Source of the DNA: an uncultured Desulfovibrio sp.
Lineage (GTDB): Bacteria > Desulfobacterota > Desulfovibrionia > Desulfovibrionales > Desulfovibrionaceae
DNA: 5,795 nt
Assembly (NCBI GenBank): GCA_900550745.1
Contig: URTO01000140.1
Span: 1-5,795, forward strand
Reading direction: 5' to 3'
The notes beneath the pieces were generated by a model. The model had not been told where the DNA came from, made no database searches, and saw nothing but the letters and a program-made list of their open reading frames with translations. Each line of letters begins with the position of its first letter. Positions within the stretch are counted from its first letter, which is position 1. Below are positions 1 to 5,795 of the stretch, piece by piece. The position numbers and the translations under genes were made by a program.

Positions 1-160
1 AAAGGGGCCCTTCTCCCCTCCCCCAATTTCCTCCCAAAAAATTTTCCCTCCCGGTGTAACAATTCCACACGGAGCGGCACACTCTTCTTGTACAGGGCAT
101 CTTTCCCGTGCTCTCTCCGTCCGAAAGGCGCAGGGTTGAACGACAGAAAAGGAACAGGCC
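1..160. other. 5' leader, no gene seen; possible low-quality contig end
   Basis: No credible coding region lies here. Bases 11-52 are almost all C/T with many homopolymer runs, which looks more like degraded read-end sequence than a normal upstream region. Bases 54-57 (GTGT) and 67-70 (ACAC) form a short inverted repeat around TAACAATT. TGTAAC at 55-60 resembles the AAC-containing -35 element of some ECF sigma promoters, but I find no matching -10 at 16-17 bases. A weak sigma70-like pair (TTCCAC 63-68, TTGTAC 88-93, 19-base spacer) is also possible. I cannot name a promoter with confidence, although the operon promoter should lie here or further left. The only clear signal is the Shine-Dalgarno AGGA at 150-153 for the sigma factor gene. 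Confidence 0.5.
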
Positions 161-751
161 ATGATCCCGGAGGCGGGAAAAGAAACCCTTCAGGCCGTGC
201 TGAACGGCGACGCGGAAGCATTCCGCTCCATCCTGCGAACCTATGGGCCGCGCGTGGAGCGCCTCGTTTCCGCGCATGTCCTGCCGCACGAGGTGCCCGA
301 AGTGGCACAGGAAACCTTCGTCAGGGCGTACAGGAGCCTGCGCTCCTACCAAGGCCAGGGTTCCTTCGAGCGCTGGCTGGCGACCATTGCCCTGCGCTGC
401 TGCTACGAGCGACTGCGTGAACGCTACAGGCCCGAAGCGCCATTCAGCTCTCTGGCCCAAAGCGAAGAAGATGAAACGGAAGGCTTGACCGAGCAGGCCT
501 CGTTCCGGCTCTATGAGGAAGAAAACGAACGCCGCGGCTTACGGGAAGAGCTCGAATCGGCCCTGCAGCGGTTGGAGCCCCGCGATCGTATGCTCCTGAC
601 GCTCACCTTTCTGGAAGGCTATTCCATTGCGGAGACGGCGGCCATGATGGACATGACGCCGATCAACGTCCGGGTCAGGGTTCACCGCAGCAAGGCAAAG
701 CTGCGCGAAGCGCTCAATCCCCCTTTGGAAAACCTCGGGAGGCAATCATGA
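161..751 (+). CDS. ECF (sigma-70 family, group 4) RNA polymerase sigma factor
   Basis: This 196-residue protein has the two-domain layout of an extracytoplasmic-function sigma factor, which directs RNA polymerase to a small set of envelope-stress or efflux promoters. Region 2 spans about residues 13-88: the family pattern GDAEAF, then EVAQETFVRAYRSL, then FERWLATIALRCCYERLRER, which covers the core-binding and -10-reading helices. Region 4 spans about 125-183: LQRLEPRDRMLLTLTFLEGYSIAETAAMM, then an INVRVRVHRSKAKLREAL recognition helix that reads the -35. An acidic linker at about 97-122 joins them. No region 1.1, region 3 or extra C-terminal domain is present. The ATG is preceded by AGGA seven bases upstream, which supports this start. 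The stop overlaps the next start as ATGA, so the downstream membrane protein is probably translationally coupled, as is usual for sigma/anti-sigma pairs. The family call is firm; the regulon and the ECF subgroup cannot be read from the sequence. Confidence 0.95.
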   Translation: MIPEAGKETLQAVLNGDAEAFRSILRTYGPRVERLVSAHVLPHEVPEVAQETFVRAYRSLRSYQGQGSFERWLATIALRCCYERLRERYRPEAPFSSLAQSEEDETEGLTEQASFRLYEEENERRGLREELESALQRLEPRDRMLLTLTFLEGYSIAETAAMMDMTPINVRVRVHRSKAKLREALNPPLENLGRQS

Positions 752-1101
752 ACAACCTTTTGCAGTCATTGCGCGGCGTGCTGTCCGCCCTTATCGGCTT
801 TCAATCCCCCGATGACGGATTGCTGGAAGAGGCACGGCGCCGCTGGAACGAAGGGCGTACGGGCCGGGCTTCCCTGCTCGACGAGGCATGGGAGGAGCGC
901 GTGATGTTCGCCGTCCGGCTCAGCCCGATGGACGATCCCGATGTCCCTGACTGGCTGGCGCAGCGCTTCCGGCCCCTTGCGTTGGCGAATGCCGCCATTA
1001 TCCTCTGCGCGTTGATGCTCTTCTGGCACGCGGGCGATCCCGGCACCGCCCTTGCCGAATACGCGCAGGCGGCCCTTGCCGGATATGAGGTGTTTTTCTG
1101 A
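748..1101 (+). CDS. Small single-pass membrane protein, candidate anti-sigma factor
   Basis: I do not recognise a named family. The 117-residue protein has a charged N-terminal part (1-75) rich in Glu, Arg and Trp, with a predicted helix near 21-55. One hydrophobic segment follows at about 76-95 (PLALANAAIILCALMLFWHA), then a short tail of about 22 residues. Arg72 and Arg75 before the segment and few positive charges after it suggest the N-terminus is in the cytoplasm and the tail in the periplasm. That topology, and the position directly after an ECF sigma gene with a 4-base ATGA overlap, fit a membrane-bound anti-sigma factor. The zinc-binding HxxxCxxC motif of many anti-sigma factors is absent: the only Cys is at 87, inside the membrane. 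CnrY-type anti-sigma factors also lack it. GGGAGG at 737-742, five bases before the ATG, is a strong ribosome site. The gene is very likely real; the function is inferred from context. Confidence 0.8.
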   Translation: MNNLLQSLRGVLSALIGFQSPDDGLLEEARRRWNEGRTGRASLLDEAWEERVMFAVRLSPMDDPDVPDWLAQRFRPLALANAAIILCALMLFWHAGDPGTALAEYAQAALAGYEVFF

Positions 1102-1493
1102 TGCGGACCCGCTTCAAGAGTTTGCTGGCACTCGGCCTGACCTTTGCGGCAGGGTGCCTCATCGGTATCGCCATCGGCAGCAGCAACCCGCGCATGTTCA
1201 AGCTGTTCCGGCAGCCTCCGGGCCCCGACCGGGCGGTCGAACATCTGGCGGAAGTGCTGGATCTCACCCCGAAACAGCAGGAACAGGTTCGGGAAATCTT
1301 TATCCGCCTCCACCCTGAGTTCCTTCAAGAATCGGAACGGGCAAAAGCTTTCCGCAGGGCATTCATCATCAAGCATTTCAACGAAATGGCCCCGCTGCTC
1401 GATGAACGCCAGAAGGCCGTGGCCCAAGAGTTTCTGGAAAAGCAACTGTCGAGGAAAATGCAGCATCCGCCCAAAGAGGGCAAGGCGGACTAG
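1101..1493 (+). CDS. Membrane-anchored periplasmic Spy/CpxP/CnrX-like protein (putative stress or metal sensor)
   Basis: The 130-residue protein begins with basic residues and one hydrophobic stretch (about 8-26) that should anchor or export it. The rest is a soluble, charged, helical domain. The segment LAEVLDLTPKQQEQVREIF (49-67) matches the LTxxQ signature of the Spy/CpxP/ZraP/CnrX group of periplasmic helical-hairpin proteins. A second helical region covers about 77-120. Possible metal ligands are His48, His71, His92, Met96 and His122. The His92-x3-Met96 spacing equals the His119/Met123 pair that I recall as ligands in CnrX. Cys19 in AAGC could be a weak lipobox, so a lipoprotein is an alternative to an uncleaved anchor. 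The start overlaps the preceding stop as TGATG, with GAGG ten bases upstream. By context it may sense a periplasmic signal and relay it to the candidate anti-sigma factor; a plain chaperone role is also possible. Confidence 0.75.
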   Translation: MRTRFKSLLALGLTFAAGCLIGIAIGSSNPRMFKLFRQPPGPDRAVEHLAEVLDLTPKQQEQVREIFIRLHPEFLQESERAKAFRRAFIIKHFNEMAPLLDERQKAVAQEFLEKQLSRKMQHPPKEGKAD

Positions 1494-1599
1494 CGCGCCC
1501 CTTGTTGGGGCGATTCCCCAAAACGCTCACCGCATCGGCTCCGCCGGGCGACAAAACGGGCTTTCCCTTTCGGGAATGCCGTACAGTGGATTTGTATTG
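1494..1599 (+). other. Intergenic gap with two competing short hairpins
   Basis: This is the only untranslated gap inside the gene block. Bases 1496-1501 can pair with 1507-1512 (loop TTGTT). Bases 1505-1510 can instead pair with 1516-1521 (loop CGATT). The two stems share bases 1507-1510, so they cannot both form. A third small stem, 1563-1567 with 1572-1576, lies just upstream of macA. None is followed by a T-run, so none is a standard rho-independent terminator on this strand. I see no good -35/-10 pair. The gap could hold an mRNA processing or stability element, a weak attenuator, or a secondary promoter recognised by the ECF sigma factor; the sequence alone does not decide. Confidence 0.35.
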
Positions 1600-2805
1600 A
1601 TGAAAAAGAAACCGTTCCTCATCGCGGCGCTTGTCATCGCCGCAGCGGTCGCCGCGTGGTATGTGTTCCGTATGGATCAAGGCGACGGGATGGCCTATCT
1701 GACGGAACCCGTGACGATCGGAGACATTACCAAAACCGTCAACGCCACCGGCGAAGTCGGCGCAGTCCAGCTCGTCAGCGTGGGCGCACAGGTCGGCGGG
1801 CAGATCAAAAAGCTGCATGTCGTCCTTGGGCAGGATGTGAAGAAAGGCGATCTGATTGCCGAAATCGACTCCGTGCCGCAGCTTAACCAGCTTGAGACGG
1901 ACAAGGCCCGGCTCCAGTCCTACGAATCGCAGCTTGCCGCCAAAAAAGTGGCCCTGAAGATCGCCAAAACGAAGTATGACCGCGAAAGGCAGCTCAAGAA
2001 ACGCGACGCAGCCTCCAAGGAAAGCCTTGAGGACGCCGAGAACGCCTATGCCCTCGCCAAGGCCGAAGTGACCGAGCTCGAATCGCAGATCCGGCAGACC
2101 CAGATCGCTGTGAACACGGACGAAGTCAACCTCGGCTACACCCGCATCACCGCGCCGCTCGACGGAACCATCGTTTCCGTGCCCGTGGACGAAGGCCAGA
2201 CCGTCAACGCCAACCAGACCACGCCCACTATCGTCCAGATCGCGGATCTGGACAAGATGGAAATCAAAATCGAAATCTCCGAGGGCGACATTACGGCGGT
2301 CAAGCCGGGCATGCCCATCACCTACACCATCCTTTCCAACCCCGAAACGGAATACAAGGCCGTCCTGACCTCCATCGACCCCGGCCTGACCACGCTCACG
2401 GACGGGAGCTACAAGACCACCTCATCGACGGGCAGTTCCTCTTCCTCGTCCTCCACATCCTCGAACAACGCCGTGTACTATTACGGCAAGGCGCTTATCG
2501 ACAACAAGCAGGGCCCGCTGCGCATCGGCATGACCACCCAGAACGTGATCACCGTGGCGGACGTCAAGGATGCCCTGCTCGTCCCCGTGATCGCCGTCCA
2601 GTCCGGCAACGGCAAGAAGTTCGTGCGCGTGCTCGGCCCCGGCGACAAGCCTGAGCGCCGGGAAGTGACCACCGGCATCGCCGACGGCATCCATATCCAG
2701 ATCCTTTCCGGGCTCAAGGAAGGCGACGCCGTGATCACCGCCCAAGTCACCCAGCAGGAGCAGGACGCCCAAGGCCAGCAGCGCCACCGGGGACCGCGGC
2801 TATGA
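1600..2805 (+). CDS. macA: MacA-type periplasmic adaptor (HlyD/membrane fusion protein family)
   Basis: This 401-residue protein links an inner-membrane ABC pump to an outer-membrane channel. It has an N-terminal membrane anchor (about 5-22), a first lipoyl half-motif (about 55-92, VSVGAQVGGQIKKLHVVLGQ), a long coiled-coil hairpin (about 95-172), a second lipoyl half (TRITAPLDGTIVSVPVDEGQ, about 181-200), a beta-barrel domain and a membrane-proximal domain. Arg128, Leu132 and Ser139 fit the RxxxLxxxxxxS motif at the hairpin tip that contacts TolC-type channels. It is about 30 residues longer than E. coli MacA, mainly from a Ser/Thr-rich insert at 273-288. The frame stays open far upstream, but the ATG at 1600 begins a typical Lys-rich anchor (MKKKPF) and has a weak AGTGGA about nine bases before it. 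An in-frame ATG at 1576 would add eight residues and has no properly spaced ribosome site. Its stop overlaps macB by ATGA. Confidence 0.92.
   Translation: MKKKPFLIAALVIAAAVAAWYVFRMDQGDGMAYLTEPVTIGDITKTVNATGEVGAVQLVSVGAQVGGQIKKLHVVLGQDVKKGDLIAEIDSVPQLNQLETDKARLQSYESQLAAKKVALKIAKTKYDRERQLKKRDAASKESLEDAENAYALAKAEVTELESQIRQTQIAVNTDEVNLGYTRITAPLDGTIVSVPVDEGQTVNANQTTPTIVQIADLDKMEIKIEISEGDITAVKPGMPITYTILSNPETEYKAVLTSIDPGLTTLTDGSYKTTSSTGSSSSSSSTSSNNAVYYYGKALIDNKQGPLRIGMTTQNVITVADVKDALLVPVIAVQSGNGKKFVRVLGPGDKPERREVTTGIADGIHIQILSGLKEGDAVITAQVTQQEQDAQGQQRHRGPRL
2416..2463 (+). repeat. Low-complexity Ser/Thr codon tract inside macA
   Basis: A run of TCN/AGY/ACN codons encodes residues 273-288, with about twelve Ser and only Thr and Gly otherwise. 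It falls in the beta-barrel domain, between DPGLTTLTDGSYK and NNAVYYYGKA, where E. coli MacA as I recall it has only a short loop before its FYYARF strand. The codons are mixed (TCA, TCG, TCC, TCT, AGT) and not a perfect unit repeat, so it reads as a selected flexible loop and not a fresh slippage expansion. Confidence 0.7.
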
Positions 2806-4742
2806 ACATCATCGAAGCCGAAGGCATCAACAAATTCTTCGGGGCCGGGCAAAACCGCGTCCATGTGCTGAAGGACATGTCCTTTGCCATCCAAGAAGGC
2901 GACTTCGTCGCCATCATCGGACAGTCCGGCTCAGGCAAGTCGACGCTCATGAACATCCTGGGCTGCCTCGACACCCAATCCTCCGGCGTCTGCCGCATCG
3001 GCGGCGTGGACATCGGCACGCTCGGCAGCGACGAGCTCGCGGAGCTGCGCGGGAGGCGCATCGGATTCATCTTCCAGCGCTACAACCTGCTCTCCACGCT
3101 GTCCGCCACGGAAAACGTGGCCCTGCCCGCCGTTTACTCCGGGGTGGACAAAAAGACGCGCCTTGATCGGGCCAAGTCCCTGCTTGCGGATCTGGGCCTG
3201 CCGAACAAGCTGGAAAACAAGCCCAATGAGCTTTCCGGCGGCCAACAGCAGCGCGTTTCCATCGCCCGGGCGCTCATGAACGGCGGCAGCATCATCCTTG
3301 CCGACGAGCCCACCGGCGCCCTCGACTCCAAAAGCGGCGAGAACGTCATGGACATCCTCACCGAACTGAACCGGCGGGGGCACACCATCATCGTCGTGAC
3401 CCATGACCACCACATTGCGGGCTTCGCCAGCCGGGTCATCGAAATCAAGGACGGCTCGATCATTTCCGACACCCGGAGCCGGGAACTCGTCCCCGCACCG
3501 GAACGCGAACTCCCCCGTTCGCCCCGCGCCTCCCTCATGTTCCGCAAGGATCAGTTCGTCGAGGCGTTCAAAATGTCGGTGCAGGCCATCCTCGCCCACA
3601 AGATGCGGTCCGTGCTGACCATGCTCGGCATCATCATCGGCATCGCCTCGGTGGTGTCCGTGGTCGCGCTGGGGCGCGGGTCGCAGGAAAAGATCATCGC
3701 CAACATCAGTTCGATGGGCACGAACACCATCAACGTCTATCCCGGACACGGCTTCGGCGACCGGAAATCGGACAAAGTCAAGACGCTCACCGTCGCGGAC
3801 TCCGACGTCCTCGGCAAGCAGAGCTACATCGACAGCGCCACGCCCAACACCACGGCGACGGGCACGCTCGTCTACCGCAACATCACGGTGAACGCCCAGC
3901 TCAGCGGCGTAGGCGAGCAGTATTTCGACGTCAAGGGGCTCAAGCCCGCCGAAGGCCGGTTCTTCAACAAGGACGACGTGCGGGCGAACCATTCCTACGT
4001 GGTCATCGACGACAATACCCGGAAAAAGCTGTTCCCGAACGGGGGCGAGCCGGTGGGGCAGGTCATCCTGTTCAACCGCCAGCCGCTGGAGATCATCGCC
4101 GTGGCCGAAAAGCAGGATTCCGTATTCGGCCCCACCGACGCCCTCAACCTGTGGGCCCCCTACACTACGGTCATGAACAAGATCACCGGGCAGCGGCACA
4201 TTTCCTCGGTCATCGTCAAGGTGAAGGACAACGTCATGCCGCTCATGGCGGAAAAGAACCTGACCGCCCTGCTCACGGCCCGCCACGGCAAGACGGACTT
4301 CTTCACCGTGAACACGGACAGCATCAAAAAGACCATTGAGAGCACCACCGGGACCATGGCCCTGCTCATTTCGGGCATCGCGCTCATCTCGCTGGTCGTG
4401 GGCGGCATCGGGGTCATGAACATCATGCTGGTGTCGGTTACGGAACGCACGCGGGAAATCGGGCTCCGCATGGCCATCGGCGCGAAACAGGGCAACATCA
4501 TGGAGCAGTTCCTCATTGAGGCCGTGCTTATCTGCGTCATCGGCGGCGTGCTCGGCATCGTGGCGTCCTACCTCATCGGTGTGGTCTTCGATCTGCTCGT
4601 CTCCAACTTCACCATGTCCTATTCCGCCGGTTCCATGCTGCTGGCGCTGGCCTGCTCGTCGGCCATCGGCATCGTCTTCGGATTCATGCCCGCGCGGAAC
4701 GCCTCCCGCCTCAACCCTATCGACGCGCTTTCGAGGGAATGA
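2802..4742 (+). CDS. macB: MacB-type ABC transporter, fused ATPase and permease
   Basis: At 646 residues this is almost the same length as E. coli MacB (648). It is the mechanotransmission ABC pump of a tripartite system that moves substrates from the periplasm out through the outer-membrane channel. The ATPase half carries Walker A GQSGSGKS (40-47), Q-loop Gln92, signature LSGGQQQR (144-151), Walker B IILADEP with catalytic Glu169, the ALD D-loop (173-175) and the switch His201. A linker leads to the MacB permease: TM1 at about 270-290, a large periplasmic domain (about 292-515), then TM2 at about 518-543, TM3 at about 570-595 and TM4 at about 611-630. SVTERTREIGLRMAIGA (545-561) is the conserved coupling-helix region. 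All catalytic residues are present, so it should be active. GGGGA at 2789-2793 is the ribosome site. Substrate is not readable: relatives export macrolides, toxins, lipopeptides, siderophores or lipoproteins. Confidence 0.95.
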   Translation: MNIIEAEGINKFFGAGQNRVHVLKDMSFAIQEGDFVAIIGQSGSGKSTLMNILGCLDTQSSGVCRIGGVDIGTLGSDELAELRGRRIGFIFQRYNLLSTLSATENVALPAVYSGVDKKTRLDRAKSLLADLGLPNKLENKPNELSGGQQQRVSIARALMNGGSIILADEPTGALDSKSGENVMDILTELNRRGHTIIVVTHDHHIAGFASRVIEIKDGSIISDTRSRELVPAPERELPRSPRASLMFRKDQFVEAFKMSVQAILAHKMRSVLTMLGIIIGIASVVSVVALGRGSQEKIIANISSMGTNTINVYPGHGFGDRKSDKVKTLTVADSDVLGKQSYIDSATPNTTATGTLVYRNITVNAQLSGVGEQYFDVKGLKPAEGRFFNKDDVRANHSYVVIDDNTRKKLFPNGGEPVGQVILFNRQPLEIIAVAEKQDSVFGPTDALNLWAPYTTVMNKITGQRHISSVIVKVKDNVMPLMAEKNLTALLTARHGKTDFFTVNTDSIKKTIESTTGTMALLISGIALISLVVGGIGVMNIMLVSVTERTREIGLRMAIGAKQGNIMEQFLIEAVLICVIGGVLGIVASYLIGVVFDLLVSNFTMSYSAGSMLLALACSSAIGIVFGFMPARNASRLNPIDALSRE

Positions 4743-5795
4743 TGAACGCCATACGACTGATCGCCGCCCTGCTCGTCCTTGGGCTCGGCGGCTGCGCCAA
4801 CTACCCGATGGGCAGCCTGAAAACGGATCTGCTCCCGGCGGAGGACGTCGCCGCCAGCTACAGCCTGAACACCGCATGGTGGAAAGGCTACCACGACGCG
4901 GATCTGAACCGGATCGTGGCCTTGGCGCTGGAGCGGAACGTGGATCTTGCCCTGAGCGCCATCAAGGTGAACCGGGCGCTGTATCAGGCACGCCTGCTCT
5001 CCGCGGATCTCGTGCCCTCCTTTTCGGCGGACGCTTCCGCCTCCGCATCCCACAACATCGACAACGGCAACGCCGCGCGATCGTACCAGACCGAATTCGG
5101 GGTGAGCTACGAGGTCGACCTGTGGCAGAAGCTCCGCAACGCCGCCAGCGCGCAGGAATGGGAATACAAGGCCACGATGGAAGACCGGGAAGCCGCACGG
5201 CTGGCCCTCGTCAACAGCGTGGCGGACACCTATTTCGAGCTGAAATACCTTGACGAATCCATCAAGGTCATGGAAGCCGGCGTCAAGCGCTATCAGGAGC
5301 TGCTCCGCCTCATCGAAGCCAAGTACGAATTGGGCAAGGTGGCTTCCGTGGAGCCCCTTCAGGCGCAGCAATCCCTGCTTTCTGCCCGCAACAGCCTGCT
5401 TGATCTGCATGATCGGCAGAACGTGGCCCGCCAGACGCTCCGGGATCTGCTCAATATCCGCCCCGGCGAGAACCCGGCCATCGGCAATGCCGACCTGATG
5501 TCCTACCCCACGGTCGGGGTCGATCTCGACGTTCCCGTGGCGGCCCTCGCCGCGCGCCCGGACATCCGGGCCTCGGAAGCCCGTCTGCAAAGCGCCTTCA
5601 AGACGCTGGAGTCGGATCGCGCAAGCTGGTACCCGGCGATCTCCATCGGCTCAACGCTCGGCACCTCGTCCTCAACCTCAAGCAAGGTCTTTGACCTGCC
5701 CCTGCTCGCGGGCACGGTTACCCGTTGGGGGAACTTTTGGGCTGTTTCCGCTTCATGGAGACTCTCTCAGGAAAACTTCATGAAACCGTGGGAGA
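4742..5795 (+). CDS. Outer-membrane efflux lipoprotein, TolC/OprM/NodT family (3' end outside window)
   Basis: The open frame runs 351 codons to the window edge with no stop; full members are usually about 450-500 residues. The start shares one base with the macB stop (TGATG), with GAGGG four bases upstream. Residues 1-18 are a lipoprotein signal ending in lipobox LGGC; Cys18 is the lipidation site, and Ala19 after it is compatible with outer-membrane sorting. Family marks follow: WWKGYHDADLNRIVALALERN (46-66), SYEVDLWQKLRNA (122-134), the long helices around 140-235, the repeat-boundary motif VAALAARPDIRASEARLQSA (266-285) and SWYPAISIGSTLG (295-307). It should form the trimeric channel that docks with the MacA hairpin tip. 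From about residue 326 (base 5717) the translation no longer resembles the expected region and carries unusual Trp and Phe residues, so the last 25 or so residues may reflect sequencing error or a frameshift. Confidence 0.9.
   Translation, partial: MNAIRLIAALLVLGLGGCANYPMGSLKTDLLPAEDVAASYSLNTAWWKGYHDADLNRIVALALERNVDLALSAIKVNRALYQARLLSADLVPSFSADASASASHNIDNGNAARSYQTEFGVSYEVDLWQKLRNAASAQEWEYKATMEDREAARLALVNSVADTYFELKYLDESIKVMEAGVKRYQELLRLIEAKYELGKVASVEPLQAQQSLLSARNSLLDLHDRQNVARQTLRDLLNIRPGENPAIGNADLMSYPTVGVDLDVPVAALAARPDIRASEARLQSAFKTLESDRASWYPAISIGSTLGTSSSTSSKVFDLPLLAGTVTRWGNFWAVSASWRLSQENFMKPWE
5717..5795 (+). other. Suspect sequence at right edge, within the outer-membrane factor gene
   Basis: Base composition and codon use change here: runs such as GGGGG, TTTT and AAAA appear and G/C third positions drop compared with the preceding kilobase. 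The translated segment (TRWGNFWAVSASWR, then LSQENFMKPWE) lacks the beta-strand pattern expected after an LAGTV-like motif. In homologues, as I recall them, a LPFLxWNxxRWN-type stretch followed by a xSExxFExAR helix comes next. LSQENF could be a remnant of that helix, which would fit scattered base errors near a contig end. Confidence 0.4.

Noticed and set aside
135..160. GTTGAAC and GGAAC as an ECF-type -35 promoter element
   Set aside because: They lie so close to the sigma gene start that transcription would begin at or after the start codon; the purine run there serves as the ribosome site.
801..1466. A 221-residue minus-strand frame opposite the two small genes
   Set aside because: No ribosome site or family resemblance, and both plus-strand genes have good ribosome sites and overlapping stop/start junctions.
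1496..1521. Rho-independent terminator after the sensor-like gene
   Set aside because: The stems are only six base pairs long and are not followed by a T-run on the plus strand.
1144..1599. In-frame upstream extension of macA that would give a 553-residue protein
   Set aside because: It overlaps the well-supported periplasmic sensor-like gene, its extra residues are Arg/Ser-rich with no family resemblance, and a normal MacA anchor begins at 1600.
2931..4877. A 648-residue open frame on the minus strand opposite macB
   Set aside because: It mirrors the strong G/C third-position bias of macB, has a skewed Asp/His/Arg/Gly/Val composition and no recognisable domain; macB on the plus strand has every catalytic motif.
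4516..5253. A plus-strand 245-residue frame bridging macB and the outer-membrane factor
   Set aside because: It is an out-of-frame reading of two well-supported genes, with low-complexity Arg/Pro/Ser/Gly sequence typical of a shadow.
4619..5590. A 323-residue open frame on the minus strand opposite the end of macB and the outer-membrane factor gene
   Set aside because: It is antisense to a clear lipoprotein/outer-membrane factor gene and shows no domain; it is explained by the high GC content.

Overview
The window reads as one co-directional (+) gene block from a moderately GC-rich Gram-negative bacterium. The inner-membrane/periplasm/outer-membrane efflux parts and the outer-membrane lipoprotein require a double membrane. 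Strong G/C third-position use and the style of the proteins would fit a proteobacterium, possibly a Desulfovibrionaceae-type sulfate or sulfite reducer. That last step is a guess from recall, not something the sequence proves.

Layout. Bases 1-160 are a leader with no convincing gene; the first ~55 bases are pyrimidine-rich and homopolymer-rich and may be poor-quality contig-end sequence. Then come three small, tightly coupled genes: an ECF sigma factor (161-751), a 117-residue protein with one membrane segment (748-1101), and a 130-residue membrane-anchored periplasmic protein of the Spy/CpxP/CnrX (metal-resistance/sensor) type (1101-1493). A 106-base gap with two competing short hairpins follows. 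After it comes a MacAB-type tripartite efflux system: periplasmic adaptor (1600-2805), fused ATPase/permease (2802-4742) and a TolC/OprM/NodT-family outer-membrane lipoprotein (from 4742, running off the right edge). Apart from the one gap, every junction is a stop/start overlap (ATGA or TGATG), so translational coupling is likely.

How they may work together. The first three genes look like an envelope-sensing switch: periplasmic sensor, membrane-spanning candidate anti-sigma factor, and sigma factor. The set of parts matches CnrX/CnrY/CnrH of Cupriavidus, although gene order and sequence differ. Here the switch sits directly upstream of an ABC-driven MacAB-outer-membrane pump, not the RND pump that CnrYXH controls. 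The sigma factor, MacA, MacB and outer-membrane protein calls are firm at family level. The anti-sigma role and the metal or stress signal are inference. The right-hand ~80 bases read in frame but stop resembling the expected outer-membrane-factor sequence, so the end of the last gene should be treated with caution.
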